NCBI GenBank assembly: GCA_963810055.1
Contig: CAWEME010000008.1
Location: 1-64,000 of the forward strand
Direction of reading: 5' to 3'
Length of the DNA stretch: 64,000 nt
Origin: REEB95 sp963810055
GTDB lineage: Bacteria > Pseudomonadota > Alphaproteobacteria > ATCC43930 > CGMCC-115725
Shown here: positions 28,433 to 37,107 of the stretch, piece by piece
Numbering within the stretch: the stretch's first letter is position 1
Layout: every line of letters starts with the position of its first letter
Notes under the pieces: generated by a model
Database searches by the model: none
Told to the model about the DNA's origin: nothing
The model's input: the letters and a program-made list of their open reading frames with translations, nothing else
Position numbers and translations under genes: made by a program

Positions 28433-28435
28433 CGC
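28380..28435 (+). repeat. Direct repeat, left copy: 3' end of cpdR
   Basis: These 56 bases, the end of cpdR and its stop, recur at 29831-29886 with four mismatches. Three of the four are silent in the cpdR frame and one changes Arg to Cys. The two copies frame two lower-GC genes. Confidence 0.85.
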
Positions 28436-28605
28436 AGGGACGATTCGGATAGCGTCCCGGTTTGACCCGAAGCGAACATCGGCAAGCCGCCCCAGGGCGT
28501 GTTTACAAGTTCATGCCCTCGATGCCGCGACGGGATGTGGTGAAATTGAGCCCTATGTTTTGAGAGAGGATTAGTGGGAAAAGCACCGGCTTAGTTTGCT
28601 AGGTG

Positions 28606-29271
28606 TTATTGGCTCGCTGCATCTACGGCTTTTGTCGATTTACCGAATTCGTCAATTTGAAGGATTGACCGCAAAACTTTGTCGCCAACGGCGGCTGTTC
28701 TATTCAAAAGCGCCGCCCATTCGGTAATCTGCGCATCATCTACCTCCCAGATATAATTTGTATCGGCGATGAATAGCCTAAAACCGACCGTGCGGCCTTT
28801 TGGCATGCCTTCGGCGGTGCCCGCATCTGGGTCCCAAATGCCTTTAAGCCAACACGTTTGATGTGCGCATAGATGGCGCAGCCTGCGGTATTCCGCGATA
28901 TCTTGGACCACTGCGTCTCCTTCAATCGAACCCAAGACGCGTCTGACAATTGCTTTCGCGCCTTCAAGTCGGCGTTTCACGCCCGTAGATTCGTCTCGAA
29001 GATAATCCTCTTTTTCCGCGAAGGCTGCCCCCCCCTTTTTTCGATCGGTCGTCCCAAATGCGTCGGCTAACTGTACCAGCACCAAATTATTCTCAATTGT
29101 GAATCCGGCCGCCAAAACCATCCCGCGAACACTTTGCATTTTGTTGCGCAATTCCTGGACTGACGGCCGTGTAGGAGTATCGACTGCTAAGGAGCAGGAT
29201 TCACCCGGCTCCAGCCTGATCCAGCCATCCAATGCCATCATTTCGAAATCTGGTGGGCGCGGAGATTTCAT
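28606..29271 (-). CDS. Hypothetical protein with HEPN-like features
   Basis: 221 aa with lower GC than the surroundings. I do not recognise the family. It is largely helical by composition. Residues 41-75 (RNKMQSVRGMVLAAGFTIE and on) resemble the first long helices of HEPN proteins, and YRRLRHLCAH gives an Rx4H motif (R132, H137), the signature of HEPN ribonucleases. The last 70 residues include a WEVDD segment. It is followed upstream, 33 bases away on the same strand, by a second unknown gene with a similar motif, and both lie between the duplicated cpdR ends. The HEPN idea is inference from short motifs. Confidence 0.6.
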   Translation of the reverse strand: MKSPRPPDFEMMALDGWIRLEPGESCSLAVDTPTRPSVQELRNKMQSVRGMVLAAGFTIENNLVLVQLADAFGTTDRKKGGAAFAEKEDYLRDESTGVKRRLEGAKAIVRRVLGSIEGDAVVQDIAEYRRLRHLCAHQTCWLKGIWDPDAGTAEGMPKGRTVGFRLFIADTNYIWEVDDAQITEWAALLNRTAAVGDKVLRSILQIDEFGKSTKAVDAASQ

Positions 29272-29304
29272 AGATTACTTTCAACAATCAGCCGATCATT
29301 CATA

Positions 29305-29811
29305 TCAGCGCTTTTCGCGCTCCATCGCCTTCAAAAGGTTTTGCTCTACCCGGTGTCTAAGCCATGACGTGGCAACATCAAAGACCTCGTATACGACCTC
29401 ATATACTCCCTTAGTGAATTTCATCATGCCAGCGCGCTCGCGGGCGGATTTGCCCGGATGCACTAGGTTTCTTACCTCGCGGATTTCATGCGAGAAGCCT
29501 GCAAGAGTTGCTCTCTTTCCGGCCCAGGTCGTTTTTTTCGTCGGGAACCACGAAAGCTCAGCGGCAATGTCGATAAGTTGCTTTAGTGAAAATTCCAAAG
29601 CCCTGTTTCTCTTGCCGCGGAATTGCTTGCGACGGTATACGGCGGTCTTTTTTACGTCTTTGGGAAATATGAAACACATTGCCTGCAACGCGGCCTCTAA
29701 TGCAGATACTTGCATTACCGTGGCGCCCAGGTACGCTCGCCCCCGCGCACATTTGTGCGCTTCGCGATGATAGAACGTCGTCAGTTCAATCAAGCGATCT
29801 GCAACCGTCAT
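29305..29811 (-). CDS. Hypothetical protein with HEPN-like features
   Basis: 168 aa, lower GC, no family recognised. The N-terminal half is helical and hydrophobic (VMQVSALEAALQAMCFIF); the middle is basic (RRKQFRGKRNR, 60-70). The segment HEIREVRNLVHPGKSARER holds R111, R114, N115 and H118, i.e. an R-N-x-x-H variant like that in HEPN/DUF4145-type proteins. As the upstream gene of the pair, it probably starts the two-gene transcript. Its start lies 20 bases inside the right cpdR repeat. A nuclease or toxin role is possible but unproven. Confidence 0.6.
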   Translation of the reverse strand: MTVADRLIELTTFYHREAHKCARGRAYLGATVMQVSALEAALQAMCFIFPKDVKKTAVYRRKQFRGKRNRALEFSLKQLIDIAAELSWFPTKKTTWAGKRATLAGFSHEIREVRNLVHPGKSARERAGMMKFTKGVYEVVYEVFDVATSWLRHRVEQNLLKAMEREKR

Positions 29812-29830
29812 AAACCTATATTACCCCCCG

Positions 29831-29886
29831 CCTTCCACCTGCGCCAACTGGTCACCGAGATCGAGTGCTTCCTCGCCGCGTGACGC
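29831..29886 (+). repeat. Direct repeat, right copy: detached cpdR 3' end
   Basis: This matches 28380-28435 at 52 of 56 bases and would encode FHLRQLVTEIECFLAA plus the stop, but nothing upstream connects to it. It looks like the far border of an inserted segment or the stub of a second cpdR copy. Confidence 0.85.
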
Positions 29887-29961
29887 GGCGAGTTCACGCC
29901 GGTCAAGAAGCTGCGGATTTCCCCGTCAATAGAATTCCAGCGCCGAGGGCGACGCGGCGTC

Positions 29962-29975
29962 CTGATCCAAATCAA
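29962..29975 (+). promoter_or_regulatory. Fnr/FixK-like operator, copy 1
   Basis: CTGATCCAAATCAA fits TTGAT-N4-ATCAA with one mismatch. Its centre lies 68.5 bases before the ATG at 30037. The same spacing recurs for the second copy at 30686, which supports a conserved leader. Function is inferred from the consensus. Confidence 0.45.
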
Positions 29976-30036
29976 TGCGCGACCGCCGCTTGAGGCTACT
30001 CTCAACAATCGGCCCGATGCCCACAGGGAGATCGAC

Positions 30037-30525
30037 ATGGCCGATAACCCCGTTCTCACCACCACCACCGCCGGCAATCCAAGAATGCGGCATAGCCTCG
30101 CTGTCACCGGACCGGGCAGAGGATTGGCATTGGCCTTCGCCGTGCTGATGCTTTTCGCCTGGGGATCCGGCGCGATGGGCGCCTCATCCGACGCCGTCGT
30201 GGTCACCGCGGCCGACGCGGGAAAGACCGTGTCGCTGGCCGTCGGCCAAAGCCTGATCGTGAAGCTGGATGCCCAAACGGCCAGCACGGGCTTCCAGTGG
30301 GAGCCCGACGCCGCTTCGACCCCCTTGCTCTCCTTTTCGGGCACCACCCGGAGTGGAGCCGGCACGCCTCCCGGCATGGTGGGAGGCGTGAAAACACAAA
30401 GCCTCACCTTCGTTGCGCGCGCGGCCGGAGAGGGAAACTTGAAGCTCGTCTTCCGCCGCTGGTGGGAAAAAGACACGCCTCCGGCGAAAAGCTTTTCGGT
30501 CACGGTCGAGATCGCCGCGCAATAG
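30037..30525 (+). CDS. Chagasin-type (I42) protease inhibitor with a catalase-derived N-terminus
   Basis: 162 aa. Residues 53-162 match the chagasin/I42 fold: ASTGFQWEP (82-90) for the NPTTGY loop, GMVGG (113-117) for the GxGG loop, and RRWW (140-143) for the RPW loop. These inhibit papain-like cysteine proteases. Residues 19-50 are a signal peptide. The first 16 residues, MADNPVLTTTTAGNPR, copy the start of the truncated catalase at 30925. The ATG at 30037 has a GGGAG ribosome site; the natural start of the inhibitor is probably the Met at 30085, which has none. If the upstream start is used, the signal is preceded by an odd polar extension. Confidence 0.75.
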   Translation: MADNPVLTTTTAGNPRMRHSLAVTGPGRGLALAFAVLMLFAWGSGAMGASSDAVVVTAADAGKTVSLAVGQSLIVKLDAQTASTGFQWEPDAASTPLLSFSGTTRSGAGTPPGMVGGVKTQSLTFVARAAGEGNLKLVFRRWWEKDTPPAKSFSVTVEIAAQ

Positions 30526-30685
30526 CGGCGCCGGGGTCGAGGCTCGATCGATTCCGCTGGAAAATAGCGGCCGCGCCCGCTTGCCAGGGCGGGCATTAAG
30601 GGGCCGCGTTCCGGCCGCCGCGCGCCGGGCACGCCCGCGCTGATTCTCCCAAAAATGTCTTTAGCGCCGATGGCGGCGCGGCGCT

Positions 30686-30699
30686 CTGATTCATATCAA
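30686..30699 (+). promoter_or_regulatory. Fnr/FixK-like operator, copy 2
   Basis: CTGATTCATATCAA fits TTGAT-N4-ATCAA with one mismatch, with its centre 68.5 bases before the ATG at 30761, the same distance as copy 1. The flanks (GATGGCGGCGCGGCG before, ATGCGCGA and TTGAGG after) also match copy 1. Confidence 0.45.
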
Positions 30700-30760
30700 T
30701 GCGCGATCCCCGTTTGAGGCGTTTCTGAGCGTGCGGCGCCGTGCTCCGAGGGAGCTCGGC

Positions 30761-30865
30761 ATGGCCGATCAAGCCGACAAGCCCATGCCCACGACCGCCG
30801 CCGGCAACCAGCCGGCCGAGCCGGGATACCCCCTGACGCGGCAAGTTTTTCTGGAACCGAATTGA
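30761..30865 (+). pseudogene. 34-codon ORF starting as a catalase N-terminus (katA 5' fragment)
   Basis: MADQADKPMPTTAAGNQPAE begins like the N-terminus of the catalase fragment at 30925 (MADKPVLTTTAG) and has a GAGGGAG ribosome site. After about 25 residues it runs into unrelated sequence and stops at 30863-30865. The stop codon overlaps the -35 box of the next promoter. It is best seen as the stub of a duplicated catalase gene; a small peptide may still be made. Confidence 0.5.
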
Positions 30866-30890
30866 CGCGGGTATAGATTAGAACTATTCT
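30862..30890 (+). promoter_or_regulatory. Sigma-70-type promoter before katA fragment and katG
   Basis: TTGACG (30862-30867), a 17-base spacer, and TATTCT (30885-30890) form a good promoter, with transcription expected to start near 30897. It reads through the katA fragment towards katG, whose own upstream region shows no better promoter. The -10 box lies inside the Irr-like palindrome. Confidence 0.6.
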
Positions 30891-30893
30891 AAA
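30877..30893 (+). promoter_or_regulatory. Irr-box-like (iron control element) palindrome
   Basis: ATTAGAACTATTCTAAA contains the perfect arms TTAGAA and TTCTAA around CTA. This matches the alphaproteobacterial Irr consensus (TTTAGAA-N3-TTCTAAA) with one mismatch. Placed over the -10 box it should act as a repressor site for a heme enzyme gene, active when iron is scarce. Known Irr targets include heme and iron-storage genes; the assignment here is by motif only. Confidence 0.65.
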
Positions 30894-30924
30894 CTAAACC
30901 CGCGAAGCCTTCAGGAAGTTCGAC

Positions 30925-31320
30925 ATGGCCGATAAACCCGTTCTCACCACCACCGCCGGCGCTCCGCTGGCCGACAACCAGAATTCGCTGACTGCCGGCC
31001 CGCGCGGCCCGGTCCGGATGCAGGATTGCCAATTGCTCGAGAAGCTCGCCCATCGGAACCGCGAGCGCATTCCCGAGCGCACCGTGCACGCCAAGGGCTG
31101 GGGCGCCTTCGGCACCCTAACCGTCACCAAGGACATCACCCGGTACACCAAGGCCAAGGTCTTCGCCAAGGTTGGCAAGAAGACCGAGATGCTGGCGCGC
31201 TTTTCCACCGTCGCCGGCGAGCTGGGCGCGGCCGATGCCGAACGCGACCTGCGCGGTTTCGCGGCAAAGTCCAATACCTAGGCAATTGCGATCTTGTCGG
31301 CAACGACTCCCAGAAGCCTA
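30925..31320 (+). pseudogene. Truncated heme catalase (KatA) remnant
   Basis: From the ATG at 30925, the first 119 codons are typical of monofunctional catalase: NQNSLTAGPRGPVRMQD, the catalytic histidine (H55) in VHAKGWGAFGTLTVT and ARFSTVAGELGAADAERDLRGFA. The frame then stops at 31279-31281. A little more catalase is visible in another frame (GNCDLVGND, matching GNWDLVGNN), after which similarity ends near 31305. About 370 residues of the enzyme are missing. It cannot bind heme as it stands. It lies directly upstream of katG, so deletion may have joined the katA promoter to katG. Confidence 0.8.
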
Positions 31321-31356
31321 AACGGTTCCATACGAACAGCACGATTGGAGAGAAAC

Positions 31357-33550
<2,194 letters not shown>

Positions 33551-33629
33551 TTTCTGCTGAAGGGTTTTCGAAGACTTTTAAGGCCAAGACGCTCCAGCCA
33601 TGCGGCTTGACCGGGACCATGCGCCGAGC

Positions 33630-33760
33630 GGCGTCAAAAGCGTGCTGTCCGGACTTCCAGAACCGCCGGCAGCCGCGCTTGGCGGCGGGATCGCGGGCTC
33701 GACCAGTGCCCACTCGGCATTTGTCGGATTGCTCGGGTAACGCAGGCCGCGGAGTAGACA
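33630..33760 (-). mobile_element. IS5-type transposase remnant (N-terminal scrap)
   Basis: On the minus strand LRYPSNPTNAEWALVEPAIPPP reads as the opening residues of IS5-group (DUF4096) transposases, which usually start MRYPSDLTDAEWALV. Similarity fades after about 30 codons; no DDE domain or terminal repeat is present. It marks an old IS insertion between katG and the tRNA gene. It is a fossil with no activity. The 33551-33898 gap otherwise holds only the terminator listed next. Confidence 0.65.
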
Positions 33761-33792
33761 TCGTCCGGCGTTAAACCCGGCCAAAGCAAAGC

Positions 33793-33821
33793 GGCCGCCT
33801 TGATCGGCGGCCTCTTTTTTT
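33793..33821 (+). terminator. Rho-independent terminator
   Basis: GGCCGCC, loop TTGATC, GGCGGCC, then TCTTTTTTT. It ends transcription from the katG side before tRNA-Val. The stem is seven G/C pairs. Confidence 0.85.
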
Positions 33822-33898
33822 GGCGGCTTTCTCCATGCCTCGACTCGGCCGAACTTGCGCCGGGGTGGGAATTGGTCTAAATCGCGCGGACTGATTTC

Positions 33899-33973
33899 GG
33901 GCGTGTAGCTCAGTGGGAGAGCACTTCCTTGACATGGAAGGGGTCGTAGGTTCAATCCCTGCCACGCCCACCA
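33899..33973 (+). tRNA. tRNA-Val (GAC anticodon)
   Basis: 75 nt with CCA encoded. The acceptor stem GGGCGTG pairs with CACGCCC. The D arm is GCTC...GAGC. The anticodon stem CTTCC / GGAAG encloses TTGACAT, giving GAC, which reads GUC valine codons. The T arm holds GGTTCAATCC. No split or intron is seen. Confidence 0.95.
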
Positions 33974-34162
33974 TTCCTCCGCCCCGCAGTAATCCCAAGC
34001 TGCGAATCGGCCTCTAACCGTCACGCGCCTGACTCGGAAGCGGAACAATTCCGTCATTACCTGCATGTTAACTAGGAGTCGTAACGACGCCTGGTAAATC
34101 ATGAAAATTGCCTCACGAATCGAATTCGTTGCCGCCCGGCGAATCAGCGGGGCGGGCAGCGC

Positions 34163-34811
34163 GTGAGAGAAGCCGCGGCGGCATCGGCGCGCGACTTCGA
34201 CCGCCTGGAGCGGCGAGAAGGCGCTGTTTTTCCGCCATTGGCTGCGCCGCCCGCTCGGCATCGGCGCGGTACTGCCGTCGAGCGCCGCGGTGGCAACGGC
34301 GATGGCCGGCGCGTTGAATCTTTCGCGCCCGGGCATCGTGCTCGAACTCGGCGGCGGCACCGGCAGCCTGACCCACGGCCTGCTGGCATCCGGCTGCCCG
34401 CCCGAGCGGTTGGTTTGCATCGAGCGCGAACCGGGACTGGCGGCGTTGCTGCGCCGGCGCTTTCCGGCGATCCGCGTGATCGAGGGCGACGTCGCGGCGC
34501 TGGGCGATCTGCTGGCGTCTTGCGGCGCAACGCGGCTTGCCGGCGTGGTGTCCTCGCTGCCGATCAAGTGGTTTCCCTTCGCCGCGCAGCGCGCGGTGGT
34601 CGATGCCTGTTTCGATCGCCTGGGCGAGGACTGCTCATTCCTGCAACTCACCAATGCGCTGGTTTCGCCGTTGCCGATGGCGCGCCTCGGTCTCGGCGGC
34701 AGGCAGTTCGCGCGGGTATGGACGCATCTCCCGCCGGTGCAGATCTGGCGTTATTGGCGCGCGGAAGATCGCGATTTTTCGGGGGGACAAGATTTTTCGG
34801 GGGGACAATGA
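34163..34811 (+). CDS. SAM-dependent methyltransferase, phospholipid N-methyltransferase (PmtA)-like
   Basis: The conserved part reads from about 34215 to 34811: FFRHWLRRPLGIGAVLPSS, then the SAM-binding motif VLELGGGTGSLTHGLL, VCIEREPGLAALL and VVSSLPIKWFP, as in the KsgA-like PmtA family that methylates phosphatidylethanolamine. The first available start in that frame is a GTG at 34290, inside the conserved region. The sequence MREAAAASARDFDRLER from a GTG at 34163 lies in another frame, so a one-base frameshift near 34213 is likely. The stop overlaps the next ATG (ATGA). The last residues repeat as DFSGGQDFSGGQ because of an 18-base duplication. Confidence 0.7.
34773..34808 (+). repeat. 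Perfect 18-bp tandem duplication carrying a ribosome binding site
   Basis: GATTTTTCGGGGGGACAA occurs twice in a row (34773-34790, 34791-34808). Each unit has a G-rich Shine-Dalgarno-like stretch. The second copy positions it just before the ATG at 34808, and the duplication adds six residues to the methyltransferase. Confidence 0.95.
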
Positions 34812-35626
34812 GTCACGTCGGACGCACCAGCCATTTCCGCACCATCTGGATTTCCGATTTCCATCTCGGCACGCGCGGCTGCAAGGGCGACTTCCTGCTC
34901 GACTTCCTGCGCCATAACGAATCCGAATTCCTCTATCTGGTCGGCGACATCGTCGACGGCTGGCGCCTGCGGCGGTCCTGGTACTGGGCGCAAAGCCACA
35001 ACGACGTCATCCAGAAAATCCTGCGCAAGGCGCGCAAGGGCACCAAGGTCTTCTATATTCCCGGCAATCACGACGAGTGGCTGCGCGACTACACCGACCT
35101 GCAGATGGGCGGGGTGATGCTGCTGCCGGAGGCGATCCACGAGACCTCCGACGGCAAGCGCCTGCTGGTGCTGCACGGCGACGCCTTCGACGGCGTGATG
35201 CGCTACGCCAAGTGGCTGGCGCTGCTGGGCGACTGGGCCTATGAACTGACGCTCCGCCTCAACAACGTGCTGAACCGGGCGCGGCGGTGGCTGGGCTATC
35301 CCTACTGGTCGCTGTCGGCCTATCTCAAGTTCAAGGTCAAGAACGCGGTCCAGTTCATCAGCGATTACGCCAATCTGATCGCCGCCGCGGCCCAGGAACG
35401 CGGCGTCGACGGCGTCGTCTGCGGGCATATCCACCACCCCGAGATCCGCCACATCAACGGCGTGCTCTATTGCAACGACGGCGATTGGGTCGAAAGCTGC
35501 TCGGCGCTGGTCGAGCATTTCGACGGCAAGCTCGAAATCATCCGCTGGGCGGAACTTCACGCGCTCGATCCGCTCAACCCGGTTTTGCGCCCCGAACCCG
35601 CGCCGGCGGAGATGGTGGACGCGTGA
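34808..35626 (+). CDS. plcP: Metallophosphoesterase, PlcP-like phospholipase C (UDP-2,3-diacylglucosamine hydrolase family)
   Basis: 272 aa. Calcineurin-type metal motifs are complete: WISDFHLGTRG (D, H), YLVGDIVDGW, FYIPGNHDEWL, VLHGDAFD and VCGHIHHPEI. The fold resembles LpxH, but the tight link to a GT4 glycosyltransferase and a PmtA-like gene matches the plcP-agt pair found in rhizobia and marine alphaproteobacteria. There PlcP cuts phospholipid headgroups to diacylglycerol when phosphate is short. I therefore favour PlcP over LpxH. No Pho box was found by eye. Confidence 0.75.
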   Translation: MSHVGRTSHFRTIWISDFHLGTRGCKGDFLLDFLRHNESEFLYLVGDIVDGWRLRRSWYWAQSHNDVIQKILRKARKGTKVFYIPGNHDEWLRDYTDLQMGGVMLLPEAIHETSDGKRLLVLHGDAFDGVMRYAKWLALLGDWAYELTLRLNNVLNRARRWLGYPYWSLSAYLKFKVKNAVQFISDYANLIAAAAQERGVDGVVCGHIHHPEIRHINGVLYCNDGDWVESCSALVEHFDGKLEIIRWAELHALDPLNPVLRPEPAPAEMVDA

Positions 35627-36627
35627 AAATCCTGATCGTCAGCGACGCCTGGACGCCGCAAGTCAACGGCGTCGTGCGCACGCTGACGGAGCTGCTGCGC
35701 GAACTCGAGAAGATGAAGCATCGGGTGATCATGATCACGCCCGATCTGTTCCGCACGCTGCCTTGCCCGTTCTATCCGGAAATCCGCCTGGCGGTGGGGG
35801 CGGGCGGGCGGATCGGCAAGTTCATCACCGAGGCCAAGCCCGACGCCATCCATATCGTGACCGAAGGGCCGCTCGGGCTGGCGGCGCGGCGCTGGTGCCT
35901 CAGGAACAACCGCCCCTTCACCACCGCCTATCACACGCGGTTTCCGGAATATCTGGCGGCGCGGATGGTGGCGCCACGGCGCCTGGTCTATGCCCTGCTG
36001 CGCCGCTTTCATGCGCCGTCGCAGGGCGTGATGGTGGCGACCGAATCGGTGCGGCGCGCGCTGGCCGAGCACGGCTTCGCCAATCTGAAGCCCTGGGGGC
36101 GGGGTGTCGACGTCAAGCTGTTCAATCCGGCGCACCGCTCCATCGACGCCTACGACATCAAACGGCCGATCTTCCTGACCGTGGGCCGGGTCGCGGTGGA
36201 GAAGAACCTGCCCGCCTTCCTCGATCTCGATTTGCCGGGCTCCAAGGTGGTGGTGGGCACGGGGCCGCAGCTGGCCGAGCTGAAGCGCCGTTATCCTGGC
36301 GTGCATTTTCTCGGCCACCGCGAAAACGGCGTGCTGGCGCGGCTTTTCGCCTCGGCCGACGTGTTCGTTTTCCCCAGCCGCACCGACACCTTCGGCCTGG
36401 TGATGCTCGAGGCGCTCGCCTCGGGCCTGCCGGTGGCGGCCTATCCGGTGCCGGGGCCGCTGGACGTGATCGCCCGCAGCGGCGCCGGCGTTCTGGACGA
36501 TGATTTGCGCGCGGCCGCGCTCGCCGCGCTCTCAATTCCGAGCGCGCATTGCCGCAGCCATGCCTTGAAATTCACCTGGGCCGCTTGCGCCCAGCAATTC
36601 GCCGAACAACTCAAACCGGCAAGCTGA
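35623..36627 (+). CDS. GT4 glycosyltransferase, Agt-like (glycosyl-diacylglycerol synthase)
   Basis: 334 aa from a GTG at 35623 that overlaps the plcP stop. N-terminal VSDAWTPQVNGVVRTL and YHTRFPEYLAAR bind the acceptor side; the donor side shows LTVGRVAVEKNLPAFL, VVVGTGPQLAELK and the EX7E-type motif in FPSRTDTFGLVMLEALASGLP. In Agrobacterium and Mesorhizobium such enzymes put glucose or glucuronate on the diacylglycerol released by PlcP, replacing phospholipids. The operon order supports the same job. A hairpin array begins 10 bases after the stop. Confidence 0.8.
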   Translation: MKILIVSDAWTPQVNGVVRTLTELLRELEKMKHRVIMITPDLFRTLPCPFYPEIRLAVGAGGRIGKFITEAKPDAIHIVTEGPLGLAARRWCLRNNRPFTTAYHTRFPEYLAARMVAPRRLVYALLRRFHAPSQGVMVATESVRRALAEHGFANLKPWGRGVDVKLFNPAHRSIDAYDIKRPIFLTVGRVAVEKNLPAFLDLDLPGSKVVVGTGPQLAELKRRYPGVHFLGHRENGVLARLFASADVFVFPSRTDTFGLVMLEALASGLPVAAYPVPGPLDVIARSGAGVLDDDLRAAALAALSIPSAHCRSHALKFTWAACAQQFAEQLKPAS

Positions 36628-36637
36628 CTTTATCTTG

Positions 36638-36850
36638 GCTTCGCACGACGCCGATACGCTCGATTCGCGTATCGGCTGTGCTACGCGGTGGTCTTTCCTG
36701 GCTTCGCACGACGACTCGGGCCTGAAGTATCGGCCCTCGGCTGTGCTACGATTCTTTGATTTCGCTTCGCACGACGGCCGCGGCGCGGCCTGTGCTACGC
36801 GGTGGTCTTTCCTAGCTTCGCACGACGGCCGCGGCGCGGCCTGTGCTACG
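36638..36850. repeat. Array of four hairpin repeats with conserved outer arms and variable stems
   Basis: Units at 36638-36685, 36701-36750, 36764-36799 and 36815-36850. Each starts GCTTCGCACGACG and ends TGTGCTACG; GCAC and GTGC can pair. The inner stem differs: GCCGATACGC / GCGTATCGGC (perfect 10 bp) in unit 1, an imperfect stem around GGGCC / GGCCC in unit 2, and GGCCGC / GCGGCC in units 3 and 4, which are identical. Three spacers are 15, 13 and 15 bases; two are CGGTGGTCTTTCCT plus one base. It lies just after the agt stop. It resembles REP/BIME elements in design and may protect or end the mRNA. Confidence 0.85.
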
Positions 36851-36852
36851 CC

Positions 36853-37107
36853 TCAATCCCCGCAGCGGATGCGGGTGTATTCCCCGGTGCGCGGATCCTC
36901 ATAGGCCAGCGCCGTCGACATCACCGTGCAGATGCTGTGTTGGGTTTGCGCGCTGAAGACATGCGGCGCGGCCATGCCGCGGGTGTGGAAGCGGACTTCC
37001 ATCTGGGTTTCGCGGTCGCCGGGAACCGGCACGAACGGAACCGCCAGCCCGAGCAAGATGAACAAAGAAACGGCGATATCGCGACCACTTGACCATTTAA
37101 CGTGCAT
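36853..37107 (-). CDS. Small membrane-anchored or secreted hypothetical protein
   Basis: 84 aa with a strong ribosome site (GGGAGGGG, five bases before the ATG at 37107). Residues 11-27 (IAVSLFILLGLAVPFVP) form one hydrophobic helix or signal; the rest is hydrophilic, with two cysteines. The stop is two bases from the hairpin array, so the array lies between two convergent genes. I do not recognise the family. Confidence 0.6.
   Translation of the reverse strand: MHVKWSSGRDIAVSLFILLGLAVPFVPVPGDRETQMEVRFHTRGMAAPHVFSAQTQHSICTVMSTALAYEDPRTGEYTRIRCGD

Noticed and set aside
28437..28458. Terminator after cpdR (GGGACG...CGTCCC)
   Set aside because: The stem is short and no T-run follows.
34163..35626. 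Methyltransferase-PlcP fusion protein in one long frame
   Set aside because: The first 215 codons of that frame are not the methyltransferase sequence, which lies in another frame; PlcP has its own ATG at 34808.
34808..35626. LpxH of lipid A synthesis
   Set aside because: The fold fits, but coupling to an Agt-like glycosyltransferase and a PmtA-like gene favours PlcP; not fully excluded.
36638..36850. CRISPR array
   Set aside because: Repeats carry the variable paired core inside them, spacers are constant and only 13-15 bases, and no cas genes are near.
36635..36904. Repetitive 89-aa protein (ASHDGRGAACATRWSFL repeats)
   Set aside because: It is simply the hairpin array read through in one frame; no ribosome site and no family.
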